Position numbers and translations under genes: made by a program. Under the pieces are notes generated by a model. That model made no database searches, was not told the DNA's origin, and saw only the letters and a program-made list of their open reading frames with translations. This document shows, one piece after another, positions 1 through 7,634 of a DNA stretch of 18,962 nucleotides (its first letter is position 1; the number at the start of each line of letters is the position of its first letter). The stretch is from assembly GCA_937996615.1 (NCBI GenBank), contig CALKVD010000033.1:1-18962 (forward strand), given 5' to 3'. The DNA comes from an uncultured Rickettsiales bacterium. GTDB taxonomy: Bacteria; Pseudomonadota; Alphaproteobacteria; Rickettsiales; Midichloriaceae.

Positions 1-168
1 AACATTTTCAGTGTATTCATTTTCTTGCTTTAAATACTCGATTATTTCTTGATTTATAACATTTGGCCAGTTTTGGTCCCGCATCCAAGCATAATCATCG
101 CTAAGCTGAACTTTATGCACGCTATAGTTGTGCTTTGTTTTTTTTGCCTTTGGATTTGATTTTGCCAT
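1..168 (-). CDS. ptrB: Oligopeptidase B / prolyl oligopeptidase family, N-terminal part (partial)
   Basis: The first 56 codons of a leftward gene run off the left edge of the window. Oligopeptidase B is a cytoplasmic serine peptidase that cleaves short peptides after Arg or Lys; only the start of its beta-propeller side is visible here, and the catalytic domain lies outside. The recognisable part is residues 24-54, with the family pattern D-x-YAW-x-RD-x-NWP followed by EIIEYLKQEN-x-YTE. A basic Lys-rich stretch (residues 3-12) precedes it. The ATG at 168 is the natural start: it gives the usual short leader before the DxYAW motif and lies about 42 bases behind a good leftward promoter. The gene is divergent from rsmA. 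The family call is fairly secure, but the choice between PtrB and a close prolyl-oligopeptidase relative cannot be settled from 56 residues. Confidence 0.8.
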   Translation of the reverse strand, partial: MAKSNPKAKKTKHNYSVHKVQLSDDYAWMRDQNWPNVINQEIIEYLKQENEYTENV

Positions 169-193
169 TTGATATATACTGGTAATATTATAG

Positions 194-221
194 TTGATAT
201 GTTACACCACTGCGGTATTAT
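194..221 (+). promoter_or_regulatory. Sigma70-type promoter for rsmA (rightward)
   Basis: A TTGATA -35 box (194-199) is followed after 16 bases by TATTAT (216-221). Transcription would begin near 228, which makes the upstream in-frame start at 169 impossible on this transcript and supports the ATG at 262. Confidence 0.55.
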
Positions 222-245
222 ATATTTTTGTCTTAACCTAATCAA
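217..245 (-). promoter_or_regulatory. Sigma70-type promoter for ptrB (leftward)
   Basis: On the minus strand a TTGATT -35 box (240-245) is followed after 17 bases by a perfect TATAAT -10 box (217-222). Transcription would start near 210, about 42 bases before the ptrB ATG. Its -10 box overlaps that of the rightward rsmA promoter. Confidence 0.6.
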
Positions 246-261
246 TCTTTTATCAAAAATT

Positions 262-1098
262 ATGTCTCCAGTTATAGCTGAAATCAGCAAACGCTATAAC
301 CAAAACCTAAAAATCAAAGCTAAAAAAAGTTTAGGTCAAAATTTCTTAACTAATCAAAATATCCCTAACCAAATTGCCAATCATGTTGGCTTGATCGAAG
401 ATGAATCGGTTATTGAAATTGGTCCGGGGCTTGGCGTCTTGAGTGAAGCGATTGCTGCAATATGTCAACCAGCTAAGCTTATCCTAGTTGAAAAAGACCG
501 TGAACTAATTCCACAACTCGAAGCATTAAAACATAAATATAATAATCCAGGAAGTATCCAAATTATTAATTCTGATGCTTTAAGCATTGACGAACAAAAA
601 CTGTTGATGGGATACAATGGTAAAACCAGAATAATCGCCAATTTACCATATAATATCAGCACAGAATTATTATTCAAATGGTTAGAAATTATCCAATTTT
701 TTGCTAGCATCACGATTATGGTGCAATTAGAAGTTGCAAAAAGAATCGTTTCACTGCCCAAAAACAAAAGCTATGGCTGGATCAGTATCATCTCCCAGCT
801 ATTATGTAATACTGAAATAATTATGCAAATATCCCCCGAAAATTTCTGGCCCGCCCCTAAAGTCATGTCGGCAGTGGTTCACCTCGTCCCAAGAGACAAC
901 GTCATTCCCCACGACAAAGCCAAACTCAAAAAATTAGTCAAAACAGCTTTTTTGCATCGGCGAAAAACTTTGCGTAATACAATTAGCGAGATGGTATCTT
1001 GGGAGGAAGCTGCAAAAATCCATGTATATCCACAAATGAGACCAGAAGAGCTTTCAGTAGAACAATGGGCTGATTTATCACTTTTGCCGCAAATTTAA
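262..1098 (+). CDS. rsmA: 16S rRNA (adenine(1518)-N(6)/adenine(1519)-N(6))-dimethyltransferase RsmA (KsgA)
   Basis: RsmA uses S-adenosylmethionine to dimethylate two adjacent adenines in the 3'-terminal helix 45 of 16S rRNA, a late quality-control step of small-subunit assembly in the cytoplasm. The 278-residue protein is close to the usual 270-280. The conserved K-x-SLGQNFL stretch lies at residues 22-29, the SAM-binding motif I (IEIGPGLGVL) at 51-60, and the catalytic NLPYNIS motif at 127-133. The C-terminal helical domain contains the PAPKVMSAVVHL segment that supports rRNA binding. The frame stays open upstream to 169, but the extra 31 residues are hydrophobic, unlike the family, and would begin upstream of the predicted transcript start; the ATG at 262 is therefore preferred. 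The gene stands alone: it is divergent from ptrB and is followed by a terminator-like hairpin. Confidence 0.95.
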   Translation: MSPVIAEISKRYNQNLKIKAKKSLGQNFLTNQNIPNQIANHVGLIEDESVIEIGPGLGVLSEAIAAICQPAKLILVEKDRELIPQLEALKHKYNNPGSIQIINSDALSIDEQKLLMGYNGKTRIIANLPYNISTELLFKWLEIIQFFASITIMVQLEVAKRIVSLPKNKSYGWISIISQLLCNTEIIMQISPENFWPAPKVMSAVVHLVPRDNVIPHDKAKLKKLVKTAFLHRRKTLRNTISEMVSWEEAAKIHVYPQMRPEELSVEQWADLSLLPQI

Positions 1099-1160
1099 TT
1101 TAACGACATTATAAAGGAAATCGAAAAATTAGAAAAACAAAGCGAAAAAAAACCAAAATG

Positions 1161-1195
1161 AGAAAATAAAAATGAAGTGAATTTTTATATTTTCT
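1161..1195 (+). terminator. AT-rich hairpin between rsmA and the next gene
   Basis: Bases 1161-1173 pair with 1181-1195 around a 7-base loop, with a 2-base bulge, and the right arm is T-rich. It resembles a weak bidirectional terminator 60 bases behind the rsmA stop. Its A/T-only stem makes this a moderate call. Confidence 0.4.
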
Positions 1196-1208
1196 TATTG
1201 AATTTTTG

Positions 1209-1235
1209 TTGCTTAATCAAAATTACTGTTATACT
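1209..1235 (+). promoter_or_regulatory. Promoter for the large membrane/helical-repeat protein
   Basis: TATACT (1230-1235) serves as -10 box, with TTGCTT (1209-1214, 15-base spacer) or TTGTTG (1206-1211, 18-base spacer) as -35 box. Transcription would begin near 1242, downstream of the possible TTG start at 1238. The ATG at 1277 is thus the likely start. Confidence 0.45.
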
Positions 1236-1276
1236 ATTTGCAGAAAAATTATCGATTCAAATCACTAACTATTAAT

Positions 1277-3949
1277 ATGAATCCTCTAGGTTTTTTCAAG
1301 AGTTGCGCCAAAAGCATTGCAAGCTTATTAAAAAAATTTTATATTTTTTTATATATTTTTTCCAAGAAGTACTTCCGGCAGTATTCGTCCCAATATAATA
1401 TGATCTGCAAGCAATACCTAAGAGGCAAGTACCTGCTTTTGTTGCTTATATTTATAATATTGCCCATCATTCTATTATGTTCTAGTTATTTTTATTGGAA
1501 TTTTCAAGGAGTTGGCAATAAACAACCAAAATCATCAAAACAAATTAGCAATATGCAAAATAGTAATAGTACAGTAAAAAAGATAGCAAAAATAATCAAC
1601 CCACTATCATTCGATAGCTACCAACCCAACAGTATCAATAATGTGTTAATTCAAAACATCACAACTAGACCAATGCTTGGCGATTGGCTGACGAATATCA
1701 AAATTAAAAAGAAAAATATCCCCCAAAATCAATCTAATCCCCAAATTCCTCAACGACAAAACAATACTATAGAAGCAAATGAAGAAAAACAACAAATAGT
1801 TGCAGAAGCAAATATCACCGAAAAACCAACAAAAATGGCACCACCAAAACAAAACCTAGCACCACCGCAAACAAATAATATACCAGATAGGCAAAACCAG
1901 ATTCAAGAACAAACCCTAGAGCATGATTCAATCCAAAACCCAACCAAAATCCAACAATTTTCTCCCCCCAATAGACCCAAAGCTCCGCCAGGAATTGTAC
2001 CAAAATATCTTAATCCTGAAAAGCTTAATTCCAAAATTATTAGTATTAATTCAAGATCCGATCTCAGTAGCCAAGAGCCCCAAATTAACCAGCAAAAGGA
2101 ACCAATTCAAGACTCGCCAACCAAAAAAATTGACACCCTACTCGCTCGCATCGACACAGATGAGGGAATGTTTATGTTAAGACATAGCGAAGCTAATAGA
2201 TTCCCAAGCCACCGCCACCTCCTGCTTAATCAAGGCGCAAACGGAAGCGAAAGCAATTCATCTTTAGCATGGCTCGAGCTAATACTGCTATACTTGAATC
2301 ATGGCTGGCACCAAGAAGCAGAAGCAGCATATAGTATGCTGCAACAAAACATCCCAGAAATTGATCAAAACTATCGTGCAAAATTCCTACATAGCATAAT
2401 CAAATCTGAACTAGGCACAGCTAGCAATCTGCAAAACGAAATCAAACTTGATCAACTCCCTCCAGTACATAAACTAGAGGCTGAATTTTTACTGGCTCTT
2501 TTGCCATATAATTGTTTTCAACCTTGGCTGATCCAAGATTCTGCAACACCAACGCCAACGCCAGAATCACAAATTTACTACCACAGATATAGCGAATTTG
2601 CTCAGCTATTCAAAGAAAATCAAAACAACTTCCTCAATACCTATCCACGTAATATTTTAGCTGATCTTGGCTTGACTCTAGCTAAAATTCTTTTGTCACA
2701 AGATAATCTCACAGATACTGATTTAGTTTTGCGTGCCGTCAACTCGATTCCAAACTTGAGCAAAGAACAGCAAACAAGATACCTCTATACCAAAGCTAAA
2801 CTCAGCCAAATACAACAAAACTTCAAAGACAGTGCCACCCATTTAAAGAACTGTGTGTTACTCAATACCGACCTTGCAAAATCTTGGTGTGGCAGTCAGC
2901 TATCTCATCTGAACTACACTCAAAAAGAGATATCGGTCCAACAACATCTCGACAATATAGAACAAATCAGTTTGAGATGGCGTAATGATATAATAGAATG
3001 GGATGCCTTAGAACAAATTAGCACAATTCAGACTAATAATGATAACTATAGCGCCGCTATGGACGCCTTGAAAAAAATTGCGAAATATATACCTAGCCCT
3101 GTCTTAAGTGCAGCAGCTACCAACAATATGGGGATAATTTTTCGCAAAATATTTGAATTTCAACAACCGAATAGCAAAACTCTTTCGCCCCTAGAAGCTG
3201 TTGCATTTTTTGAAGCCTATAGTGATTATATACCAATCGGTACCAAAGGAGACGAGATTGTGACCAAAGTAATCGATAATTTTGTTGCTCTTGATATGCT
3301 AGACCAAGCCGAAGCCCTACTAAAACATCAAATAAATAATAGGGCATTTGAATATCGCAAAGAATTGTTCATCAATAAATTAGCCGAGGTTTATCTAGCA
3401 AACCTCAAACCGAAAGAAGCCCTTGAATTACTTACCAAAAATGGTGATGACTGGAAAAAAATGTACCATACCATGTCCCAGGCTAGAAAAATTATCTACG
3501 CTAGGGTTTTGCTTGCTAATGGCAAACATGACGATGTGGTTAGCCTTTTGGCTGGAGATTATTCAGAAAAAGCCGATGCTGTTCTTGCTCATACCTATTG
3601 GGATATGGGTCAATGGGCAAGCTTTAACGAAAATTCCGAACCCACTATCTACAGATGGAGAAACAGTAAAGAAAAACTCAATTCCAAAGATATGACACCA
3701 CTCACCAAACAAATATTAGGTTACTATTTGGGCGAAGAAAAAGATCTCCTCAATGGATTAATGATTGACTTTCAGCAAAGGTTTAGTAACGATCAGTACG
3801 GAGAATTTAGCAATAATGTTGGCGCAATCCTAACTCTTCCTAGCGAATATGGCGTTGATGGAATGCAGGATCTAAAAGAATGGCGCATTCTGTATGAACA
3901 GGTTAAAAATTTTGATGGCACTGAGACAAAAGCGTTCGCGCAACTATAG
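1277..3949 (+). CDS. Large single-pass membrane protein with Pro/Gln/Asn-rich linker and helical-repeat C-terminus, function unknown
   Basis: I do not recognise this 890-residue protein as a named family. Its layout is clear. A basic cytoplasmic N-terminus (1-50, rich in Lys, Phe and Tyr) is followed by one strong membrane segment (about 52-74). A disordered linker of nearly 200 residues comes next, very rich in Gln, Asn, Pro and Lys. From about residue 270 to the end the protein is helical, with repeating Ala/Leu/Tyr patterns such as EAEAAYSML, QAEALLKHQ and PKEALELL that look like degenerate TPR or Sel1-like repeats. This predicts a tether in the inner membrane whose helical scaffold is presented in the periplasm. 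A TTG at 1238 would add 13 residues but lies upstream of the predicted transcript start. It has its own promoter and no operon partner. A part in envelope or flagellar assembly is conceivable, but nothing in the sequence proves it. Confidence 0.75.
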   Translation: MNPLGFFKSCAKSIASLLKKFYIFLYIFSKKYFRQYSSQYNMICKQYLRGKYLLLLLIFIILPIILLCSSYFYWNFQGVGNKQPKSSKQISNMQNSNSTVKKIAKIINPLSFDSYQPNSINNVLIQNITTRPMLGDWLTNIKIKKKNIPQNQSNPQIPQRQNNTIEANEEKQQIVAEANITEKPTKMAPPKQNLAPPQTNNIPDRQNQIQEQTLEHDSIQNPTKIQQFSPPNRPKAPPGIVPKYLNPEKLNSKIISINSRSDLSSQEPQINQQKEPIQDSPTKKIDTLLARIDTDEGMFMLRHSEANRFPSHRHLLLNQGANGSESNSSLAWLELILLYLNHGWHQEAEAAYSMLQQNIPEIDQNYRAKFLHSIIKSELGTASNLQNEIKLDQLPPVHKLEAEFLLALLPYNCFQPWLIQDSATPTPTPESQIYYHRYSEFAQLFKENQNNFLNTYPRNILADLGLTLAKILLSQDNLTDTDLVLRAVNSIPNLSKEQQTRYLYTKAKLSQIQQNFKDSATHLKNCVLLNTDLAKSWCGSQLSHLNYTQKEISVQQHLDNIEQISLRWRNDIIEWDALEQISTIQTNNDNYSAAMDALKKIAKYIPSPVLSAAATNNMGIIFRKIFEFQQPNSKTLSPLEAVAFFEAYSDYIPIGTKGDEIVTKVIDNFVALDMLDQAEALLKHQINNRAFEYRKELFINKLAEVYLANLKPKEALELLTKNGDDWKKMYHTMSQARKIIYARVLLANGKHDDVVSLLAGDYSEKADAVLAHTYWDMGQWASFNENSEPTIYRWRNSKEKLNSKDMTPLTKQILGYYLGEEKDLLNGLMIDFQQRFSNDQYGEFSNNVGAILTLPSEYGVDGMQDLKEWRILYEQVKNFDGTETKAFAQL

Positions 3950-3950
3950 A

Positions 3951-3980
3951 TTGCAAAATAAAAAGTCTGTGCTATATAAT
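3951..3980 (+). promoter_or_regulatory. Sigma70-type promoter for ispDF
   Basis: TTGCAA (3951-3956) and a perfect TATAAT (3975-3980) are separated by 18 bases. Transcription would begin near 3987, leaving a leader of about 84 bases before ispDF. The -35 box begins directly behind the stop codon of the preceding gene. Confidence 0.6.
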
Positions 3981-4005
3981 GTAGCTGTGTACTTACAAAG
4001 GTTCA

Positions 4006-4041
4006 AGAATTGTGTTATGAATATAGCATAATTAAAATTCT
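4006..4041 (+). promoter_or_regulatory. Hairpin in the 5' leader of ispDF
   Basis: AGAATT (4006-4011) pairs with AATTCT (4036-4041), and inside it TTATG (4015-4019) pairs with CATAA (4027-4031), with a small internal loop between. It lies in the predicted untranslated leader and ends about 30 bases before the start codon, so it could affect translation or mRNA stability. Confidence 0.3.
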
Positions 4042-4070
4042 ACTATAGTTCCTGAGGATAGATTAAAACA

Positions 4071-5516
4071 ATGTCACAAACCCGAGAAAATTATATCCAA
4101 CCCAAAACAAACCCAGATGTAGGTGAAAAATCTACAATTGCAATCATCAGCGCAGCCGGAATTGGCTATCGGATTGCCAACCAAGATTCAACGATCCCAC
4201 CTCTCAACCACGATAATGTCAGGATAATTCCAAAGCAATATATCGAGCTATCATCTGGAATTAACAGCCTATTTTTGGCTTTACGAGCGTTTATAATCCA
4301 TGAAGATATAGATATGGTCTGCGCAATCGTCCACCACAAGCATTTAGGGTTGTATAACCATACTTTAGCTCAAATAATCAAGTATAACAAAACCCTAGCT
4401 CGCAAAATACTACCTCCGATTGTATTAACCCAAAGCGAATCTCGCTATGAATCAGTCAAAGCAGGGGTAGAGTTTATAACTTCCCGGTATGACTATGACA
4501 ATATTCTGATCCATGATGCTGCCCGACCATTCATAGAAAGCAATATAATCTCAAGCGTAGTCAGTAAGTTGAACGATTATATGGGAGTTAATGTTATTTA
4601 TCCTATAGTAGACACACTACGTTGCTATGATGCTATAACAACACATGATCGTGATCATTTTTATTTATCGCAAACACCACAAGGTTTTGACGCCAAGGTT
4701 ATAGCACAGATGTATCAAAAGCAAGACAGGGGAAAATTTTCTGATGATATTGGGCTACTAGCTGCTGCGGGAGCAAGAATTTCAACTGTCCAAGGAGATT
4801 CGTTAAATTTCAAAATAACTTATACAAATGACCTGTTGATTGCCAGAGCACTGCTGCTCCACCTTTACCCAGATCTATGTAAGTTAATGCTAGATATTCC
4901 AAAACAGGAAATCGAATCTAGAGCTAAAAATAGTGAGTTACCAAAGCAAGATAACGACGCAGAATTTCAATATTGCAGACCTAGATACAAGGTTGGAATT
5001 GGATTTGATATGCACGCATTTAGAGAACCGGATTGCAGAAATAATTCCGAAACAAACCCAGAAACCAAACCACAGTCTAACGGTTTAGATTGCCAAATCA
5101 TCCTTGGGGGAATTGCCATTCCCCACACCAAGCAAATCGATGCTCATTCGGACGGTGATGTCCTCTTACATGCTGTTACTGATGCGATTCTAGGGGCTTC
5201 TGGAAATGGAAGTATAGGGGAGATTTTTCCACCCTCTGATCCAAAATGGAAAGATGCACCATCAACAATTTTTGTTTCCCATGCAATCCAATTATTGCAA
5301 CTTGCGGGTGGCAGAGTCATTAATCTTGACGCAACTATAATTGCCCAGAACCCGAGAATAATGCCATATGCAGACCAAATCAAAGAAAAACTTGCATCAT
5401 TGCTCGCAATCGAATATCAGGATGTAAACATCAAAGCTGTTACAACTGAAAAGCTAGGTTCAATCGGCAGAGAGGAAGGTATTGCAGCGCAAGTAATTTG
5501 TATGGTAGAGTTATAA
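4071..5516 (+). CDS. ispDF: Bifunctional IspD-IspF: 2-C-methyl-D-erythritol 4-phosphate cytidylyltransferase / 2,4-cyclodiphosphate synthase
   Basis: This cytoplasmic fusion carries out two non-consecutive steps of the MEP pathway to isopentenyl diphosphate: CTP-dependent activation of methylerythritol 4-phosphate (IspD) and cyclisation to MEcPP (IspF). The IspD half covers about residues 21-270, with the SAAGIGYR nucleotide loop (27-34), PKQY (54-57), HDAARPF (149-155), SQTPQGFD (200-207) and FSDD (223-226). A variable linker follows (about 271-305). The IspF half covers 306-481, with metal ligands expected at D313 and H315 (GFDMHAF) and H367 in the HSDGDVLLHAV segment, and the C-terminal TTEKLGSIGREEG signature. 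Two oddities stand out: the IspD loop between R34 and PKQY is about a dozen residues longer than usual, and IspF has a polar insert at about 317-343. IspD-IspF fusions are common in alphaproteobacteria. An AGGA sequence lies upstream of the ATG. Confidence 0.95.
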   Translation: MSQTRENYIQPKTNPDVGEKSTIAIISAAGIGYRIANQDSTIPPLNHDNVRIIPKQYIELSSGINSLFLALRAFIIHEDIDMVCAIVHHKHLGLYNHTLAQIIKYNKTLARKILPPIVLTQSESRYESVKAGVEFITSRYDYDNILIHDAARPFIESNIISSVVSKLNDYMGVNVIYPIVDTLRCYDAITTHDRDHFYLSQTPQGFDAKVIAQMYQKQDRGKFSDDIGLLAAAGARISTVQGDSLNFKITYTNDLLIARALLLHLYPDLCKLMLDIPKQEIESRAKNSELPKQDNDAEFQYCRPRYKVGIGFDMHAFREPDCRNNSETNPETKPQSNGLDCQIILGGIAIPHTKQIDAHSDGDVLLHAVTDAILGASGNGSIGEIFPPSDPKWKDAPSTIFVSHAIQLLQLAGGRVINLDATIIAQNPRIMPYADQIKEKLASLLAIEYQDVNIKAVTTEKLGSIGREEGIAAQVICMVEL

Positions 5517-5630
5517 TGGCAGAGTTTGAAGAACAAACAATTATTGCGTAACGCTATAATATTGTAATAAGATAGTAATATATTATCAATTTAACTTAAA
5601 AACACAAACCAACTATGATCGGTAGTATCA

Positions 5631-6203
5631 ATGTATTATCCACAGAAAAAAAAGATATTTAGCTGGTATATGCTAATAGCAACTTGGTTTTATACAGGCA
5701 AATTTAAATTCGCGCCAGGAACCGTTGGCTCATTAGCAGCATATCCTCTATATTACTTTATGGTATCTGGCTCTTTTGATATCGAAGAAGCGCAATTTTC
5801 CTTATATATTACGGTTATTATCTTATTTATACTTGGAATTTTGGCAATAGATAAATTTCATAAAGAAACTTATCTGATAGATGATAAATCAATTGTGATT
5901 GACGAAGTTATTGGCCAATTATTAACGATTGCCCTGTCCCTACAATCTCTCAAATACTTAGCGAGTAACTTTTTTAATATAAAAAGTGAATTAATGCTAA
6001 TAAATTTTATTTTTGTTGTAGCTTTTATATTATTTAGATTTTTTGATATCAGGAAACCATTATTTATTTCGATAATTGACAGAAGAATGAAAAATGCTCT
6101 TGGAGTGATTTTGGATGATGTTGGAGCTGCGCTGCTTAGCGCTGCAACGATAGGGGTTGTTGGGTATATAGCCAAATTATTTAATAGCCATGGGTACTTT
6201 TAA
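5631..6203 (+). CDS. pgpA: Phosphatidylglycerophosphatase A
   Basis: PgpA removes the phosphate of phosphatidylglycerophosphate to give phosphatidylglycerol in the inner membrane. The 190-residue protein has the family's three signatures: KFAPGTVGSLAAYP (26-39), DDKSIVIDEVIGQ (84-96) with the acidic pair D91-E92, and FRFFDIRKP (135-143) followed by GVILDDVGA (158-166), whose acidic residues are expected to bind the metal. Hydrophobic stretches at about 37-45, 57-75, 121-137 and 164-180 fit a small polytopic membrane enzyme. The ATG at 5631 is the first usable in-frame start; an ATG at 5615 is out of frame. A good TATAAT (5555-5560) lies 70 bases upstream, but its -35 box is poor. An inverted repeat followed by T residues ends the gene. 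It lies alone between ispDF and a tRNA. Confidence 0.93.
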   Translation: MYYPQKKKIFSWYMLIATWFYTGKFKFAPGTVGSLAAYPLYYFMVSGSFDIEEAQFSLYITVIILFILGILAIDKFHKETYLIDDKSIVIDEVIGQLLTIALSLQSLKYLASNFFNIKSELMLINFIFVVAFILFRFFDIRKPLFISIIDRRMKNALGVILDDVGAALLSAATIGVVGYIAKLFNSHGYF

Positions 6204-6225
6204 ACCAAAAGATTGTTGCTAAATC

Positions 6226-6264
6226 ATAATTCAAATGAATTTATATAAAAATTGAATTATTTTT
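6226..6264 (+). terminator. Rho-independent terminator-like hairpin behind pgpA
   Basis: ATAATTCAA (6226-6234) pairs perfectly with TTGAATTAT (6252-6260), and TTTT follows at once. It lies 23 bases behind the pgpA stop and directly before the tRNA promoter. A smaller hairpin (AATTCA 6228-6233 with TGAATT 6236-6241) competes for the left arm. The all-AT stem lowers confidence. Confidence 0.5.
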
Positions 6265-6265
6265 C

Positions 6266-6295
6266 TTGCATCATCAATACTTTTGTTAATATAAT
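6266..6295 (+). promoter_or_regulatory. Promoter of the tRNA-Pro gene
   Basis: TTGCAT (6266-6271) and a perfect TATAAT (6290-6295) are separated by 18 bases. The expected start near 6302 gives a short 5' leader of about 29 bases for RNase P removal. Confidence 0.6.
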
Positions 6296-6330
6296 AGAGG
6301 GTGTGTGACAGTATTAACAATCACATCAAT

Positions 6331-6407
<77 letters not shown>

Positions 6408-6472
6408 TTTTGATCTTTTTTTTAATACAATTTTTCTATACTTTTAATAAAGTCATAAAAAACAAAAAATAA

Positions 6473-6518
6473 TTGATAGAAAAGCTAAAAAAACTATCAA
6501 CGATCAAAAAATTATAAT
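6473..6518 (+). promoter_or_regulatory. Inverted repeat and -10 box upstream of the exported amidotransferase-like gene
   Basis: TTGATAG (6473-6479) is repeated inverted as CTATCAA (6494-6500) with a 14-base centre. A perfect TATAAT lies at 6513-6518, but no good -35 box is correctly spaced; the right half of the inverted repeat occupies that position. This could be an operator for an activator-dependent promoter. It is a candidate only. Confidence 0.3.
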
Positions 6519-6556
6519 ATGTTATCAAGCATAATAGACACAACTATATAAATGAA

Positions 6557-7633
6557 ATGAGTAAAAACTATAATCTAGTTCAAAACTACAAGGGTCTAAC
6601 CAAAAAGCTAATGGGTCAGATTGCTTTAGTGGCATTCAGCTTTTGCCAGTTCGTTTATATGGCTAATATTGGATATGCTTCCACTTCAGGCGAGAGTGAA
6701 GCAAAAAAAGAGATTAATACAATTCAAGTTCAAGCTATGGATAATAGCGATAGCAAAAAAGCTAAAATTTATGGCAGCTCTGTGGGGGCCAAAACTATTT
6801 ATATCTATAATGACGAAGGTTCAGACCCCCAAGGATTAACCCAAATTAGCGATAGTCTTCAAGAGGTTTTTGGTAATAGTTATAGAATTGAGTATATTGA
6901 TAGCAACAACACAATTCTAGGTCAGTGGAAAAAGGATGCAGCCCTTTTTATTATGCCAGGTGGAACTGATCTTGGATATGTCAAAAAACTACAAGGAGCA
7001 GGCAATTCAATGATCAAAGACTATGTTAATGGCGGAGGAAGCTACCTTGGGATCTGTGCTGGTGCATACTATGGCGCTAGTTATATTGAATTTGATAAAG
7101 GAGGGAACTTTGAAGTTGTAGGTCCCAGAGAGTTGCAATTCTTCGATGGCAAAGCGATCGGGCCAGCGATAGCTCAATATTCATATGAAAACACAAGTGG
7201 AGCAAGAGCCGCACAAATTGAGTTAAAAATGCCAGATAATGAGCTAAATGGTGAAATTATCTCTATTTATTTTAATGGTGGCCCATATTTTATCGCAAAA
7301 CGGGATAATTACTTTATAACACATGCAGCAACTATTAATAATCAATATAAAAAAGAATATAGTGAAAATATTAGCGATTTAGAAAGAGGGAAGGAAGAAA
7401 ATGACAGTAGATTTATCGGCTACTACAGAGGCACTGATTATTTTCTGCCAGCAATAGTTCAAATCGATTATGGCCAAGGTTCAGTAATTTTATCTGGGGT
7501 ACATCTTGAGTATAATTATAGAAAACTTGATTCATCAGATCAACATCTTGCAAAGGTAACAGAACAATTAAGCCTTGACGATTCGTCAAGATTTGCTTTA
7601 CTAAAGCTAGTCTGTAACCAACTTGGATTATAA
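6557..7633 (+). CDS. Exported class I glutamine amidotransferase-like protein (BPL_N type)
   Basis: The 358-residue protein begins with a signal-peptide-like segment: Lys at 12, 16 and 17, a hydrophobic core at about 19-38 and a small-residue site around A41-S42, so the mature domain is probably periplasmic. The rest resembles the flavodoxin-like BPL_N family (named after the N-terminal domain of eukaryotic biotin-protein ligase), a branch of class I glutamine amidotransferase folds. The nucleophile-elbow motif GICAGAYYG places the likely active cysteine at C167, preceded by FIMPGGTDLGY (131-141), which fits the loop before the active site. No biotin ligase catalytic domain is present, so it is not BirA. 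The substrate is unknown. Its stop lies one base before the ddl start, so the two are probably cotranscribed, which suggests, but does not prove, a role in cell wall amino acid or peptide metabolism. Confidence 0.8.
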   Translation: MSKNYNLVQNYKGLTKKLMGQIALVAFSFCQFVYMANIGYASTSGESEAKKEINTIQVQAMDNSDSKKAKIYGSSVGAKTIYIYNDEGSDPQGLTQISDSLQEVFGNSYRIEYIDSNNTILGQWKKDAALFIMPGGTDLGYVKKLQGAGNSMIKDYVNGGGSYLGICAGAYYGASYIEFDKGGNFEVVGPRELQFFDGKAIGPAIAQYSYENTSGARAAQIELKMPDNELNGEIISIYFNGGPYFIAKRDNYFITHAATINNQYKKEYSENISDLERGKEENDSRFIGYYRGTDYFLPAIVQIDYGQGSVILSGVHLEYNYRKLDSSDQHLAKVTEQLSLDDSSRFALLKLVCNQLGL

Positions 7634-7634
7634 A

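Noticed and set aside
169..261. Upstream extension of RsmA by 31 residues
   Set aside because: The stretch is unlike the family and contains the predicted promoter and transcript start.
1238..1276. TTG start for the large membrane protein
   Set aside because: It lies upstream of the predicted transcript start and an ATG follows 39 bases later.
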